Below are positions 1-8,534 of a stretch of 64,000 bases of DNA, in pieces. Below the pieces are notes generated by a model, which saw only the letters and a list, made by a program, of their open reading frames with translations, was not told the DNA's origin and searched no databases. Source of the stretch: Sphingomonas crocodyli (GTDB taxonomy: Bacteria > Pseudomonadota > Alphaproteobacteria > Sphingomonadales > Sphingomonadaceae). The stretch is taken from positions 1 to 64,000 of the forward strand of contig NZ_SACN01000002.1 in NCBI RefSeq assembly GCF_004005865.1, read 5' to 3'. Made by a program: the position numbers and the translations under genes. How positions within the stretch are numbered: position 1 is the first letter of the stretch; every line of letters begins with the position of its first letter.

Positions 1-48
1 GCCTTGCGGAGGCTCCGCCTCCGTCCCCTGATCCAACACCTTGGTTGA

Positions 49-125
<77 letters not shown>

Positions 126-129
126 AACT

Positions 130-156
130 AAAAGCCGCCCCAAAAGGGCGGCTTTT
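130..156 (+). terminator. Rho-independent terminator of tRNA-fMet
   Basis: Stem GCCGCCC (134-140) pairs with GGGCGGC (146-152) around loop CAAAA. It is flanked by AAAA (130-133) and TTTT (153-156), so it can work on both strands. It sits just after the tRNA and just before the 3' end of the convergent DUF4112 gene. Confidence 0.93.
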
Positions 157-162
157 CGCGTT

Positions 163-639
163 CTAGGGCTGTTTGGATCGTCGGATCGGCGTCGCTTCTA
201 CCGTCGCGGTCGACGGGTGGTGGCGGTCGAGATGCTTGCGGATAATCTTCAGGTTGCGGCTGTTCGATCGGAAGAAGAAGTCCGGGATCGCGCCCACGAA
301 AGGGATCGCGCCGAACAGCATGTCCAACCCGACATTGCCGAACATTCGCGCCATCTGAAATTTCGACATGCCGAGGTTGCGTGCTTCCCACACGATCCAG
401 CTGCCCAGCGCGGCCCCGACCACGCCGCCGGCGACCGGAATGACGTTGAGGATCACGTCCAGCCCGACCGGACGGTTAATCCCCGGAATCACGAACAGCC
501 GCTCGAGCAGCGCCTCCATCCCCTCGACGCGGCGGCGCACCGATGCTGGGTCGCGCCCCAGGCCGGGGAGGGGCTGGGCAAAAGCGCGGGGCTTTTCGGA
601 TCTCGCCTGTTCCATCACGGGATCATCGCGCGAACGCAT
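163..639 (-). CDS. DUF4112 membrane protein
   Basis: 158 residues. The central part, roughly residues 35-125, carries the glycine-rich hydrophobic pattern of DUF4112 proteins (LDVILNVIPVAGGVVGAALG, then DMLFGAIPFVGAIPDFFF), with two membrane-associated stretches. Family function is unknown. The ATG at 639 is chosen because GGGGA lies about 7 nt upstream and the preceding gene stops 15 nt away; the frame stays open further upstream only as an antisense-type extension. The N-terminal 35 residues are polar and the C-terminus is basic. It is the last gene of the operon with the two binding proteins at 654-3664; whether it works with them is not shown. Confidence 0.85.
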   Translation of the reverse strand: MRSRDDPVMEQARSEKPRAFAQPLPGLGRDPASVRRRVEGMEALLERLFVIPGINRPVGLDVILNVIPVAGGVVGAALGSWIVWEARNLGMSKFQMARMFGNVGLDMLFGAIPFVGAIPDFFFRSNSRNLKIIRKHLDRHHPSTATVEATPIRRSKQP

Positions 640-653
640 CGATAGTTCCCCGA

Positions 654-2135
654 TCAGCGTCCGATCAGCGGCGGCAATGGGTGGATTGCACGCGCATTGG
701 GCGTGAAGCCCGGACTGTTCGCGATCACCAGTGACCAGCGCAGCGGCTGCGCAATCGGGATGAACGGGTGGAGCGCGGCGATCCGTTCGGCGGCTTCCGC
801 CAGCGCCGCGTCGCGGGAAACGGGATCGCCCGCCTGCAACGCGCGTGCATAGGATTGGTCGGCCATCTCGCTGCACGGCCGCCCGCTCGAACAGAGGAAG
901 CGCGCCAGGAACCATTCGGGCTCGTCCGAGGGGGCGACCTCATCGACCAGCGTCAGATCGGCCTTCGTGTCGGGCGCCACCTGCTCCAGCCTTATGCCGA
1001 TCCGCGCCCATTGCCGCGTGATCGCGTTGAACAGGATGCGGCCGCCCGGCCCGGCGGGCATAGCAACCTTGAGCGGAGCCGCTGCGCTGTCTTCGTTCGC
1101 GGCGCGCCAGCTGCGGATCACGTCCGCGGCGGGGCGGATTTGATCATTGCCGTCGCGCCCGCGGACGATGCCGGCGATCGCGCGCGCCAGCAGCGGGCGC
1201 TGCACGGGGCCGGCATTGGCGGTGGTGGCCAGCGCGCTGCTCGGGAAGATCGCATCGGTCGATCGCCAGCCCGGCGCCTGCAGCGCGGCACCGATCGCAT
1301 CGCGATCGAGCGCGGTGGACAGCGCCTGCCGGACCTCGATCGACGCGAGCATCGGCGCATCGCTGGTCACGCGCAGCCCGAACAGGCCGATCGCAGGATC
1401 GACTTGCAGCACGGGTTCGGCGATGCCGGCAAGGCGGGGGTAGATCAGATCGGCAAAGGTGCCGCCGGTCAGCATGCGCAACTCGCCGCGCTGGAACCGC
1501 GCCACGCCCCGCGCGGCGCGTTCGCCGCGCAGCAGGACGAAGCGGCGATCGGGTTCGACGTCGGATTCCTCGCTTTCCGGGGGCGCCGGCGGGAGGAGCT
1601 TGAGCGCATGGCTTGGGCCACGCGTCTCCGTCATCCGCAGCGGGCCAAGGCCCTGGCCATCGAAGACCAGCGCCAATTCGGGCCGCGCAAGGATGGTCAT
1701 CAAATCGGCGCGCGGTGTGGTCAGCCGGATTTCGATCACCTCGGGCGTGACCGCGACGATCTCATCGATTGCGTCGAAGGCGGGGGCGAGCGGACCACGT
1801 CGCTGCGCCGCGATGCGACGGCGCAGCGCGGTTGCGATCTTCTCGGCAGGCGGGCCGTCCGCATCGAGGCGGAAGGTGTAATAAAGGCCGTCTTCCGAAA
1901 TCGCCCAGCGGATCGCGAGGCCAGGTTCGATCTCGGCCTTCGCATCGAAGCGCACGAGCCCCTGCGCGACCGCGCCGAACAAGGCGGCCTGCGGGGCATC
2001 GACCAATCCCGTGCGGGCATCCTTCAGGTTCGGCACGCCGCCGATGACGCTGACCGCGACCGGGCCGTCATCGCTCTTGCGCTGGCAACCGGCGGCCAGC
2101 AGCGCGATCAGGGGCAGGAGGGCGAAATGTTTCAT
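654..2135 (-). CDS. ABC transporter substrate-binding lipoprotein, family 5 (divergent)
   Basis: 493 residues. N-terminal lipoprotein signal ending in lipobox LAAGC with the lipid-accepting Cys near residue 17. The body has the organisation of family 5 (DppA/OppA-like) solute-binding proteins, including the late segment that introduces new substrate-free states (EVRQALSTALDRDAI, about residue 270). It is shorter and more divergent than its neighbour; the N-terminal segment normally reading like SLDP is replaced by NLKDARTG. The ATG overlaps the stop of the upstream binding-protein gene as ATGA, so the pair is translationally coupled. No permease or ATPase gene is nearby. Expected location: periplasmic face, lipid-anchored. 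Confidence 0.85.
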   Translation of the reverse strand: MKHFALLPLIALLAAGCQRKSDDGPVAVSVIGGVPNLKDARTGLVDAPQAALFGAVAQGLVRFDAKAEIEPGLAIRWAISEDGLYYTFRLDADGPPAEKIATALRRRIAAQRRGPLAPAFDAIDEIVAVTPEVIEIRLTTPRADLMTILARPELALVFDGQGLGPLRMTETRGPSHALKLLPPAPPESEESDVEPDRRFVLLRGERAARGVARFQRGELRMLTGGTFADLIYPRLAGIAEPVLQVDPAIGLFGLRVTSDAPMLASIEVRQALSTALDRDAIGAALQAPGWRSTDAIFPSSALATTANAGPVQRPLLARAIAGIVRGRDGNDQIRPAADVIRSWRAANEDSAAAPLKVAMPAGPGGRILFNAITRQWARIGIRLEQVAPDTKADLTLVDEVAPSDEPEWFLARFLCSSGRPCSEMADQSYARALQAGDPVSRDAALAEAAERIAALHPFIPIAQPLRWSLVIANSPGFTPNARAIHPLPPLIGR

Positions 2136-3664
2136 CGGATCGACAACGTCCGGCTTGGATGCGTGTTGGCCGGATTGTCATGCCAGCCCGCAACGCGCGG
2201 GGCCACCAGCGCGCGACTGACATAATAATAAAGCGGGATCAGCGGCGCGTCCGCGATCAGGATCGCCTCCGCGTTCCGCATCGCCTGCGCCCGCGCCGCC
2301 GCATTGGGGATCGCCATCGCGTGATCAAGCGCGGCGTCATAGGCGGGGCTGGCATAGCCCGAATAGTTGATCGCCCCGGCATCCGATCGATGGACCGCCA
2401 GATAATTTTCGGGCGCCGCCAGATCGCCGATCCACCCCGACCGCGCGACAGCGAAATCGTGGCGGCGCAGACTGGCAAAGTGGAGCGAGCTTTCGCTGTT
2501 GAGCAGATGCGCCTGAACCCCCAGCGGCTTCCACATCGCGGCGAGCGCGACTGCGACGCGGCGATGATCGGGATCGCTGTTGAATCGTATGTCGAAGGCC
2601 AGCGGATGCTCAGGCCCGTAACCCGCTTCGGCCAGCAAAGCGCGCGCGGCCGTCAAGCGGCGGTCGGCAGGCCAATCGGCCCAGGCGGGGCGCTCATCGC
2701 CCCCCAACGCCGGCGGCACCACGCCCCACGCGGGCTGCGTGCCCAGACCCATCAACTTCTCCGCAATCCAGCGGCGATCGACGACCATATTGAGCGCGCG
2801 CCGAACCCGCGCATCGTCGAACGGTGGTTGCCGGGTGTTGAACACGAAATAATAGGCGCCGTTATAGGGCGCGACATGCGCGGCGCCGGGCAGGCGGGCG
2901 TTGATCCAGTCGCGGCGCGTGGGCGGGAAATCGTTGAACGTATCCGCCTCGCCACCCACGAAGGCGCGCATCGCGGCCAGCCGGTCGCTCATCGGGCGCC
3001 ATTCGATGCGGGGCGTCGGGGCGGGCGGATCGTGCCAGGCCGGGTTGCGCTCCATCCGCAGCCGATCGTTCAGCCGCCATTCGACCACGCGATAGGCCCC
3101 CGAGGCAGGGAGCGGGCGGACGGACGTCCAATCATCGCCCTTCGCGTCGATCAGGTCGATCGGCAGTGCGGCGATCGTCGGCAAAGCGAGCAGTTCGGGC
3201 AGGGTCGGCATCGGCGCAGCGAGCGTGACGACGACGTCGCCACCCTCGGCCGCGATCGAGGTTACGTCGCGGAACAGTCCCTTGTTGGGCGATGCGGTTT
3301 CCTCCGCATTCAGCCGTGCGAACACGCGCGCGAAGGTGGCGGGTGTGATCGGTCCGCCGTCCGAGAAATGCAGGCCGGGGCGCAGCGTGAAGTGCCACGT
3401 CTTGCCGTCAGCCGAAACGGTCCATGCGGAGGCGAGGCCCGGTTCGGCCTGACCCAGCGCGTCGATCCGCGTCAGCCCCTCATATTGATCCTGCAGCACG
3501 CGGATCGTCGCGAGATCGGATGCCTTTTGCGGGTCGAGGCTCTTGATCTCGTCATCCTGGAAGCGGACGAGCATGTCCTCGGGGCGCGGATCGGGCCGCT
3601 CGCTTTGGCAGGCGGCCAGCGTCGCGGCGATCAGCAGGAGCAACAGACGGCGCATTCGCGCCAT
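2132..3664 (-). CDS. Oligopeptide-type ABC substrate-binding lipoprotein, family 5
   Basis: 510 residues from the ATG at 3664. The signal peptide has lipobox LAAC (Cys about residue 19). Family 5 binding-protein features are clear: DEIKSLDPQKASD at the start of the mature protein, the SAWTVSADGKTWHFTLRPG strand pattern, and FNTRQPPFDDARVRRALNMV about two-thirds along. An upstream in-frame TTG at 3691 is possible, but it would put nine charged residues before the signal peptide; 3655 is another candidate. The first gene of the operon ending in DUF4112. The lack of membrane and ATPase partners suggests it feeds a transporter encoded elsewhere, or has another periplasmic job; substrate unknown. 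Confidence 0.88.
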   Translation of the reverse strand: MARMRRLLLLLIAATLAACQSERPDPRPEDMLVRFQDDEIKSLDPQKASDLATIRVLQDQYEGLTRIDALGQAEPGLASAWTVSADGKTWHFTLRPGLHFSDGGPITPATFARVFARLNAEETASPNKGLFRDVTSIAAEGGDVVVTLAAPMPTLPELLALPTIAALPIDLIDAKGDDWTSVRPLPASGAYRVVEWRLNDRLRMERNPAWHDPPAPTPRIEWRPMSDRLAAMRAFVGGEADTFNDFPPTRRDWINARLPGAAHVAPYNGAYYFVFNTRQPPFDDARVRRALNMVVDRRWIAEKLMGLGTQPAWGVVPPALGGDERPAWADWPADRRLTAARALLAEAGYGPEHPLAFDIRFNSDPDHRRVAVALAAMWKPLGVQAHLLNSESSLHFASLRRHDFAVARSGWIGDLAAPENYLAVHRSDAGAINYSGYASPAYDAALDHAMAIPNAAARAQAMRNAEAILIADAPLIPLYYYVSRALVAPRVAGWHDNPANTHPSRTLSIR

Positions 3665-3714
3665 AGTGGCGCGGGGGCGGTGGTCGCTCAACCCCTAACC
3701 CTGCCTTCTCACAT

Positions 3715-3822
3715 CGTCATTGCGAGGAGCCGCAGGCGACGAAGCAATCCAGACCCGCACAAGAGTGGGGCACGAGCCTCTCTTATGCGGGCCTGGATTG
3801 CTTCGCTATGCTCGCAATGACG
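3715..3822. repeat. Dispersed inverted repeat, family A (copy 1)
   Basis: Left arm starts CGTCATTGCGAGGAGCC and continues to GAAGCAATCC; right arm runs GGATTGCTTCG to CTCGCAATGACG. The arms are complementary except for an asymmetric insert in the left arm (GAGCCGCAGGCGAC against the shorter ATAGC-type segment). Related copies lie at 8013-8093 and 9505-9614. It fills most of the gap between the flavin enzyme gene (stop 3841) and the binding-protein operon. Confidence 0.9.
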
Positions 3823-3840
3823 AGCGAGGTTGGCGAAGGA

Positions 3841-5073
3841 TCAGAGATCCAGCCCCGGCTTGTTCACGCCCAGCACCACCGTCGCCGCGTCGAGCAGGAC
3901 ATTGTCGTCGACATGGCGGTGCGGCGCGCCGGCGTGGAGATCGCGGAAGCAACGCTGCAGCCGGTTGTCGTCGGCATTGCGCAGGCCGTCGCTGCCCGAT
4001 GCGAGGAAGGCGAACTGACCGATTTCGGTGCACGCCTTCGTCGCCCAGCAGGCGGCGAGGCGGCCCAGCGCATGCGCCTCGAGATCGCCTTCCTGCTTTT
4101 CGGCAGCGGCGAGCCAGTCGCGATAGGCGGAGCGCACATAAGCGCGCGATGCTTCGAGTTGTCCCTTTGCCATCGCGAAATCGCGCTGGAAGGTCGGCTG
4201 ATCGATCAGGGTGATGCGGCCGACACGCTTCTTGCGGGTCGCGAGTGCCTGGATTTCGTCGAGCGCGCGCTTGGCGACGCCCAGCGCCCAGGCGACATGG
4301 CCGATCGACACGCCGATATCGTAGGATGCGCCGCCGCGATGCTGGCGCTGCGCGGGGACCATGACGAAATCGTCGTCGACAATCTGGTCGGTCACTTCAT
4401 AATCATAGCTGCCGGTCGCGGCGAGGCCGGCGACGTTCCAGCTGTCACGCATGATGCGAACCTTGGCGCGCGGCGCGAAGGCGATGATGATCTGCGGCTT
4501 GCCCTCGGCCGAAAGCGCGGGCTTGCCGTCTTCCTGCAGGATGTAGGCGCCCAGGAACCAGCTCGCGAGTTCGGATCCCGACGCGAACTGGAACTTGCCC
4601 GAAATGCGGTATCCGCCGTCGACGCGCTCGGCCTTGCCGGTCGGCGCGACCTGCCCGGCGGCGATGAAGCCCTCGCCATCGTCGAACATCGCCTTGATCG
4701 CCTTGGGGCCAAGCCAGATCGCGGCGTTGGCGGCGGCGAAGCCCGATGCCATCACCGTCCACGCGATCGCGCCATCGGCATAGGCCAGTTCCTCGACCAC
4801 ATCGATATAGGTCTGCGGATCGGCCTGACACCCGCCAAATTCCTTGGGGATCAGCGTGCCGTAAATGCCCGAATCGATCAGCGCGCGCTGGACGCGGGGG
4901 GTGAGGCACTGGATGCGCTCGCACTCGGCGGCCTCTTCCTCGATCACGCTGCGCAGGCCCCGCGCGGTCGCGGCCGGATCCTCGCAAAAGCGTGGCGCAT
5001 TGCGCACCCATTCGGGCAGCGGCTGCGTTGCGTGCGGATCGGCCTGTTCGGCGGTCTTCAGCTGGGTGCTCAT
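3841..5073 (-). CDS. Acyl-CoA dehydrogenase-fold flavin-dependent monooxygenase-like protein
   Basis: 410 residues with the three-part acyl-CoA dehydrogenase fold: helical N-domain (IPKEFGGCQADPQTYIDVVEELAYADG, residues about 75-101), central beta domain (FQFASGSELASWFLGAY), and C-terminal helical bundle. The C-terminal RDLHAGAPHRHVD motif is typical of the two-component flavin monooxygenase branch (HsaA, DszC, group D enzymes), where it replaces the catalytic Glu of true dehydrogenases. It likely uses reduced flavin supplied by a separate reductase to hydroxylate an organic substrate; neither reductase nor substrate is identified here. It is a single gene read away from a palindrome-rich control region (5156-5199). 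Confidence 0.85.
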   Translation of the reverse strand: MSTQLKTAEQADPHATQPLPEWVRNAPRFCEDPAATARGLRSVIEEEAAECERIQCLTPRVQRALIDSGIYGTLIPKEFGGCQADPQTYIDVVEELAYADGAIAWTVMASGFAAANAAIWLGPKAIKAMFDDGEGFIAAGQVAPTGKAERVDGGYRISGKFQFASGSELASWFLGAYILQEDGKPALSAEGKPQIIIAFAPRAKVRIMRDSWNVAGLAATGSYDYEVTDQIVDDDFVMVPAQRQHRGGASYDIGVSIGHVAWALGVAKRALDEIQALATRKKRVGRITLIDQPTFQRDFAMAKGQLEASRAYVRSAYRDWLAAAEKQEGDLEAHALGRLAACWATKACTEIGQFAFLASGSDGLRNADDNRLQRCFRDLHAGAPHRHVDDNVLLDAATVVLGVNKPGLDL

Positions 5074-5155
5074 CGTCTCTCTCCCGGGCTATCCAGCCCC
5101 GCTTCGTCACCCCATCCAGATAGGCGCACACCAGACTTGCAAAAAGCGGGATGTT

Positions 5156-5199
5156 TGCATCGGATCGATGCATCAGGAGCATAATGAACCGATCGGTTC
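5156..5199. promoter_or_regulatory. Two palindromes in a divergent promoter region (candidate operators)
   Basis: The 232-bp gap between the divergent genes at 5073 and 5306 holds two perfect palindromes 13 bp apart: TGCATCG-GAT-CGATGCA (5156-5172) and GAACCGATCGGTTC (5186-5199). The second has the ACCGATCGGT core seen in operators of several TetR-family regulators of acid or acyl-CoA catabolism. They lie 83-126 bp upstream of the flavin enzyme start. Binding is inferred from symmetry only. Confidence 0.45.
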
Positions 5200-5305
5200 G
5201 ACGATCTGTGCATCTCGGCCTTGGCGTGCGCGAAACGCGCCGGGCGATGGGGCTGCGCCCGATTTCGCGCGTTTATCGAACCGCAGCAGCAGAAGGATAG
5301 CGCAC

Positions 5306-5677
5306 ATGGCCTATATCGATGGCTTCGTCCTTGCCGTGCCGACCGCGAACAAGGACAAATTTGTCGAACATGCTCGCAAGGGCGATTCGGTGTTCATGGA
5401 TCTGGGCGCCGTGCGCGTGTTCGAATGCTGGGGCGACGACATCCCCGACGGCAAGCAGACCGATTTCCGCCGCGCCGTGCAGGCGAAGGCGGACGAGACG
5501 GTGGTCTTTTCCTGGATAGAATGGCCGGACAAGGCGACCCGCGACGCCGCAATGGCGAAGATGGACGATCTGATGAAGACGGACGAGCGGATGGATCCCG
5601 AAAAGAACCCCATGCCCTTCGATGGGAAGCGGATGATCTATGGCGGTTTTGCGCCGGTGATGACGCTGGGCGACTGA
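5306..5677 (+). CDS. DUF1428 (YbaA-like) protein
   Basis: 123 residues, full length for the DUF1428/YbaA family. It begins MAYIDGFVLAVP and contains FECWGDDIPDGKQTDF and FSWIEWPDKATRDA, the usual conserved blocks of this ferredoxin-like (dimeric alpha-beta barrel) family. The biochemical role of the family is unknown. The ATG at 5306 has AGAAGGA 8-15 nt upstream and matches the family N-terminus. It is followed by about 100 bp, then the DUF885 gene on the same strand. Confidence 0.9.
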   Translation: MAYIDGFVLAVPTANKDKFVEHARKGDSVFMDLGAVRVFECWGDDIPDGKQTDFRRAVQAKADETVVFSWIEWPDKATRDAAMAKMDDLMKTDERMDPEKNPMPFDGKRMIYGGFAPVMTLGD

Positions 5678-5775
5678 GCCGACTTCACGCATCTGGGAAT
5701 CGCCGCGCACGCCCCCCTTCCGCGCGCGGCGATTTTCCGCTTTCTGGGCGCATGACAATTACGAAGGGGTTCGAC

Positions 5776-7524
5776 ATGCGCCGTGCGCTTGCGACGATGA
5801 TGACGGTGGCGATCGGATTGGCGGCGACGGCACTGCCGGCCGCCACCCCTGCCGATACCGCCTTCGATGCGCTGGCCGCGAAGGAATGGGCGTGGCGGCA
5901 GGATACGTTCCAGAGCGCCGAATATGCCAGGGGCGGCACGCCCGCGCATCTGCCCGACGAAAGCCTCGCCAACCAGAAGACGCGGCTCGATTACTGGACG
6001 GACGTCCTCGCCAAGCTCGATGCGATCCCGCAGGCCGATCTTTCGCCCGACAAGCGCGAGGATTTCCTGGTCTATCGTCAGCAGATCACCACGCTCGTCG
6101 ATGCGCAGCGCTTTCGCGATTACGAAAAGCCGCTCAATTCGGACAGCGCCTTCTGGTCCGACATCGCCTTCGCCGCGCAGAATCTGAAGCGTGAGAAGGA
6201 CTATGTGAACCTGATCTCGCTGATGCGCGATATCCCGCGCTACTTCGATCAGCAGATCGCAAACATGAAGCTGGGATCGAAGCGCGGCTTCACCCCGCCC
6301 GCCGCGATTATGGGCGGGCGCGATCGCGGCATCGCATCGGTCGCCGAGGCGAAATCGCCGCAGGACACCAACTGGTATGCCCCGTTCAAGAGCTTCCCGG
6401 CGGGCATTTCGCCTGAACGACAAGCGGCGTTGCGGGCGGAGGCGGTCGATGTGATCGGCAAGCAGGTGATCCCCGCTTATGCCAAGCTGCTCGCCTATTG
6501 GCGCAGCGATTATGCCCCGCATCTGCGCAAAGGGCTGGCGGCCGAAGGATTGCCCGACGGCAAGGCCTATTATCGCGCCCAGATCCGCGCCTACACCACG
6601 CTCGACAAGTCGCCCGAGGATATCCACGCGATCGGCCTCGCCGAAGTCGCGAAGATCCGCGCCCAGATGGCCGACATCATGAAAGAGGTGAAGTTCGAGG
6701 GGGATTTCCCCGCCTTCCTCCACTTCCTGCGCACCGATCCGCAATTCTATGTGAAGACGCCGCAGGCTTTGCTCGATCGCGCGGCGTGGACGGCGAAGCG
6801 GTTCGACGCGGTCGCCTCACGCTGGTTCGGGCGCAATCCGCGCGGCCGCTTCGCGATCATCCCGGTGCCCGACGATATCGCGCCCTTCTACACCGCCGGG
6901 CGCGGCGGCCAGGACACCTATCTCGTCAACACCTACAATCTCCCCTCGCGCCCGCTATTTCAGCTGACCGCGCTCACTCTCCACGAATCCGCGCCGGGGC
7001 ACAGCTGGCAGGGTTCCCTCGCGGCGGAGAATGAGGACCGGCCCGATTATCGCCGCCACACCTATATCTCGGCCTATGGCGAGGGCTGGGCGCTCTATTG
7101 CGAGAAACTGGGCGTCGAAATGGGGATGTACGACACGCCCTACGAACGCTTCGGCATGTTGAGCTACCAGATGTGGCGCGCCGCGCGCCTCGTGATCGAT
7201 ACCGGGGTCCATGCAAAGGGTTGGACCCGCGAACAGTCGGTCGCCTTCCTCCACGACAATAGCGCGCTGTCCGACCACGAAATCGGCACCGAGGTCGATC
7301 GCTATATCGGGTGGCCGGGGCAGGCCTTGTCCTACTATCTCGGCGAACTGCAGATCGAGGCCGAACGTGCGCGGGCGGAAAAGGCGCTCGGCGCAAAGTT
7401 CGACATCCGCGCCTTCCACGACATGATCCTGTCGCTCGGCTCGGTCCCGCTCCCCGTCGTCACCCAGCGCACCGATCGCTTCATCGCGGAAGGTGGCAAG
7501 GGGCCTTGGAAGATCGAGGATTGA
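5776..7524 (+). CDS. DUF885 metallopeptidase-like protein, exported
   Basis: 582 residues. N-terminal signal peptide (MRRALATMMTVAIGLAATALPAA). The DUF885 domain fills the rest and carries the zinc-site motif HESAPGH near residue 403 and the downstream EGWALYCEKL motif near residue 437 that supplies the third ligand. The family is related to carboxypeptidase-like gluzincins and is usually lipoprotein or periplasmic. The ATG at 5776 is preferred over 5752 because GAAGGGG lies 6-7 nt upstream and translation starts directly with the signal peptide. Substrate unknown; periplasmic peptide breakdown is the likely role. Confidence 0.9.
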   Translation: MRRALATMMTVAIGLAATALPAATPADTAFDALAAKEWAWRQDTFQSAEYARGGTPAHLPDESLANQKTRLDYWTDVLAKLDAIPQADLSPDKREDFLVYRQQITTLVDAQRFRDYEKPLNSDSAFWSDIAFAAQNLKREKDYVNLISLMRDIPRYFDQQIANMKLGSKRGFTPPAAIMGGRDRGIASVAEAKSPQDTNWYAPFKSFPAGISPERQAALRAEAVDVIGKQVIPAYAKLLAYWRSDYAPHLRKGLAAEGLPDGKAYYRAQIRAYTTLDKSPEDIHAIGLAEVAKIRAQMADIMKEVKFEGDFPAFLHFLRTDPQFYVKTPQALLDRAAWTAKRFDAVASRWFGRNPRGRFAIIPVPDDIAPFYTAGRGGQDTYLVNTYNLPSRPLFQLTALTLHESAPGHSWQGSLAAENEDRPDYRRHTYISAYGEGWALYCEKLGVEMGMYDTPYERFGMLSYQMWRAARLVIDTGVHAKGWTREQSVAFLHDNSALSDHEIGTEVDRYIGWPGQALSYYLGELQIEAERARAEKALGAKFDIRAFHDMILSLGSVPLPVVTQRTDRFIAEGGKGPWKIED

Positions 7525-7532
7525 TCCTTCTC

Positions 7533-7662
7533 GATCCTCCCCCGGAGGGGGAGGGGGACCGGCGCAGCCGGTGGAGGGGTATTCGAGACTTGGCGGCCCG
7601 TTGCCGGCCAATACCCCTCCGTCAGTCCTGCGGACTGCCACCTCCCCCGCCGGGGGAGGATC
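7533..7662. repeat. Dispersed inverted repeat, family B (copy 1)
   Basis: Outer ends GATCCTCCCCC and GGGGGAGGATC are inverted. Inside lie GGAGGGGGAGGGGG/CACCTCCCCC-type arms and the smaller hairpin CCGGCGCAGCCGG. It fits exactly between the stops of the DUF885 gene (7524) and the convergent UPF0060 gene (7664). Related copies at 19147-19270 and 45946-46069. Confidence 0.88.
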
Positions 7663-7663
7663 T

Positions 7664-7993
7664 TCAGGCGCGCGGCCCCAGCAGGATGACGGCGCTGCCG
7701 ACGATGCAGATCGCGGCGCCCAGATAGTCCCAGCGGTCGGGCATTGCGCGCTCGACCGCCGCCATCCACGCGATCGAACAGACGATATAGACCCCGCCAT
7801 AGGCCGCGAAGGCGCGGCCCGCCGATGCGGCCTCGATCCGCGTCAGGAACCATGCAAACAGGCACAAGATCACCGCGCCGCCCACGGCCCAGAGCGGCGA
7901 CTTGCCCAGCCGCAGCCACATCCAGAAGGTGAAGCAGCCCGCAATCTCGCACAGCGCGGCAGCGGCGAAGATGGCGAAGCTGGCTCCGTTCAC
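7664..7993 (-). CDS. YnfA / UPF0060 family small membrane protein
   Basis: 109 residues, the usual length of UPF0060 (YnfA) proteins. Four hydrophobic segments and the family pattern [18 protein letters not shown] followed by [12 protein letters not shown] and [13 protein letters not shown]. The family is structurally related to small multidrug resistance transporters; for this protein transport is an inference. The start is GTG at 7993. Upstream lies repeat A copy 2. Confidence 0.92.
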   Translation of the reverse strand: MNGASFAIFAAAALCEIAGCFTFWMWLRLGKSPLWAVGGAVILCLFAWFLTRIEAASAGRAFAAYGGVYIVCSIAWMAAVERAMPDRWDYLGAAICIVGSAVILLGPRA

Positions 7994-8012
7994 GCGGCCC
8001 CATATCCTCTCT

Positions 8013-8093
8013 CGTCATTGCGAGGAGCCGAAGGCGACGCGGCAATCCAGTCCGCAGTTCGGAGTGGATTGCTTCGCTCCGCTCGCAATGACG
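8013..8093. repeat. Dispersed inverted repeat, family A (copy 2)
   Basis: CGTCATTGCGAGGAGCCGAA at the left and GGATTGCTTCG to CTCGCAATGACG at the right; shorter loop than the other copies. It lies between the GFA gene (stop 8124) and the start of the UPF0060 gene. Confidence 0.9.
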
Positions 8094-8123
8094 AGTCTTT
8101 GGGGAAAGGCGCGCTCTTTGCGC

Positions 8124-8534
8124 TCACGCGACCGGCGGCACCTGCGCGGGGTAATTGGGTATCTCGCTGGAGATGCACGCCCATTCGGGTGCCGCTTCGG
8201 TCCAGATCGTCGCCTGCGGCCCCATCAGATTGGGGTCGTCGAGCGTGCCGATGCGCAGGAAGATCAGGTGCGGGCGGCTCAACGCCTCACTGGTCGCGGG
8301 CGTGCCGCAGGTGGGGCAGAAGCCGCGCCGGATCGTGTTGCCGCTGTCGGCGACGCTGTCGTGAAAGGTCAGTTCGCCGGTGCGCGTGACCTTGTCGGCC
8401 GGGAAGCAGATGTTCGCCGTCGCGGTGCCGCCGCCCAGATATTGGCACAGCCGGCACCAGCAGGTCCGCGCCGCCATCGGTTCGGCGTCAATCGTGAAGC
8501 GGACCGCTCCACAGAGACAGCCCGCGCCGTACAT
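8124..8534 (-). CDS. GFA / CENP-V family zinc protein
   Basis: 136 residues. Cys pattern of the glutathione-dependent formaldehyde-activating enzyme (GFA/Mss4-like) fold: GCLCGAV (Cys 6, 8), CWCRLC (Cys 25, 27, 30) and FCPTCGT, expected to bind zinc. Many family members have no known link to formaldehyde, so the enzymatic role is open. The ATG overlaps the purQ stop by one base (TGATG), so it is probably co-expressed with purS and purQ, but no purine function is implied by the sequence. Confidence 0.88.
   Translation of the reverse strand: MYGAGCLCGAVRFTIDAEPMAARTCWCRLCQYLGGGTATANICFPADKVTRTGELTFHDSVADSGNTIRRGFCPTCGTPATSEALSRPHLIFLRIGTLDDPNLMGPQATIWTEAAPEWACISSEIPNYPAQVPPVA

Noticed and set aside
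2159..3820. A 553-codon plus-strand frame opposite the binding-protein gene
   Set aside because: Antisense shadow; it also runs through repeat A.
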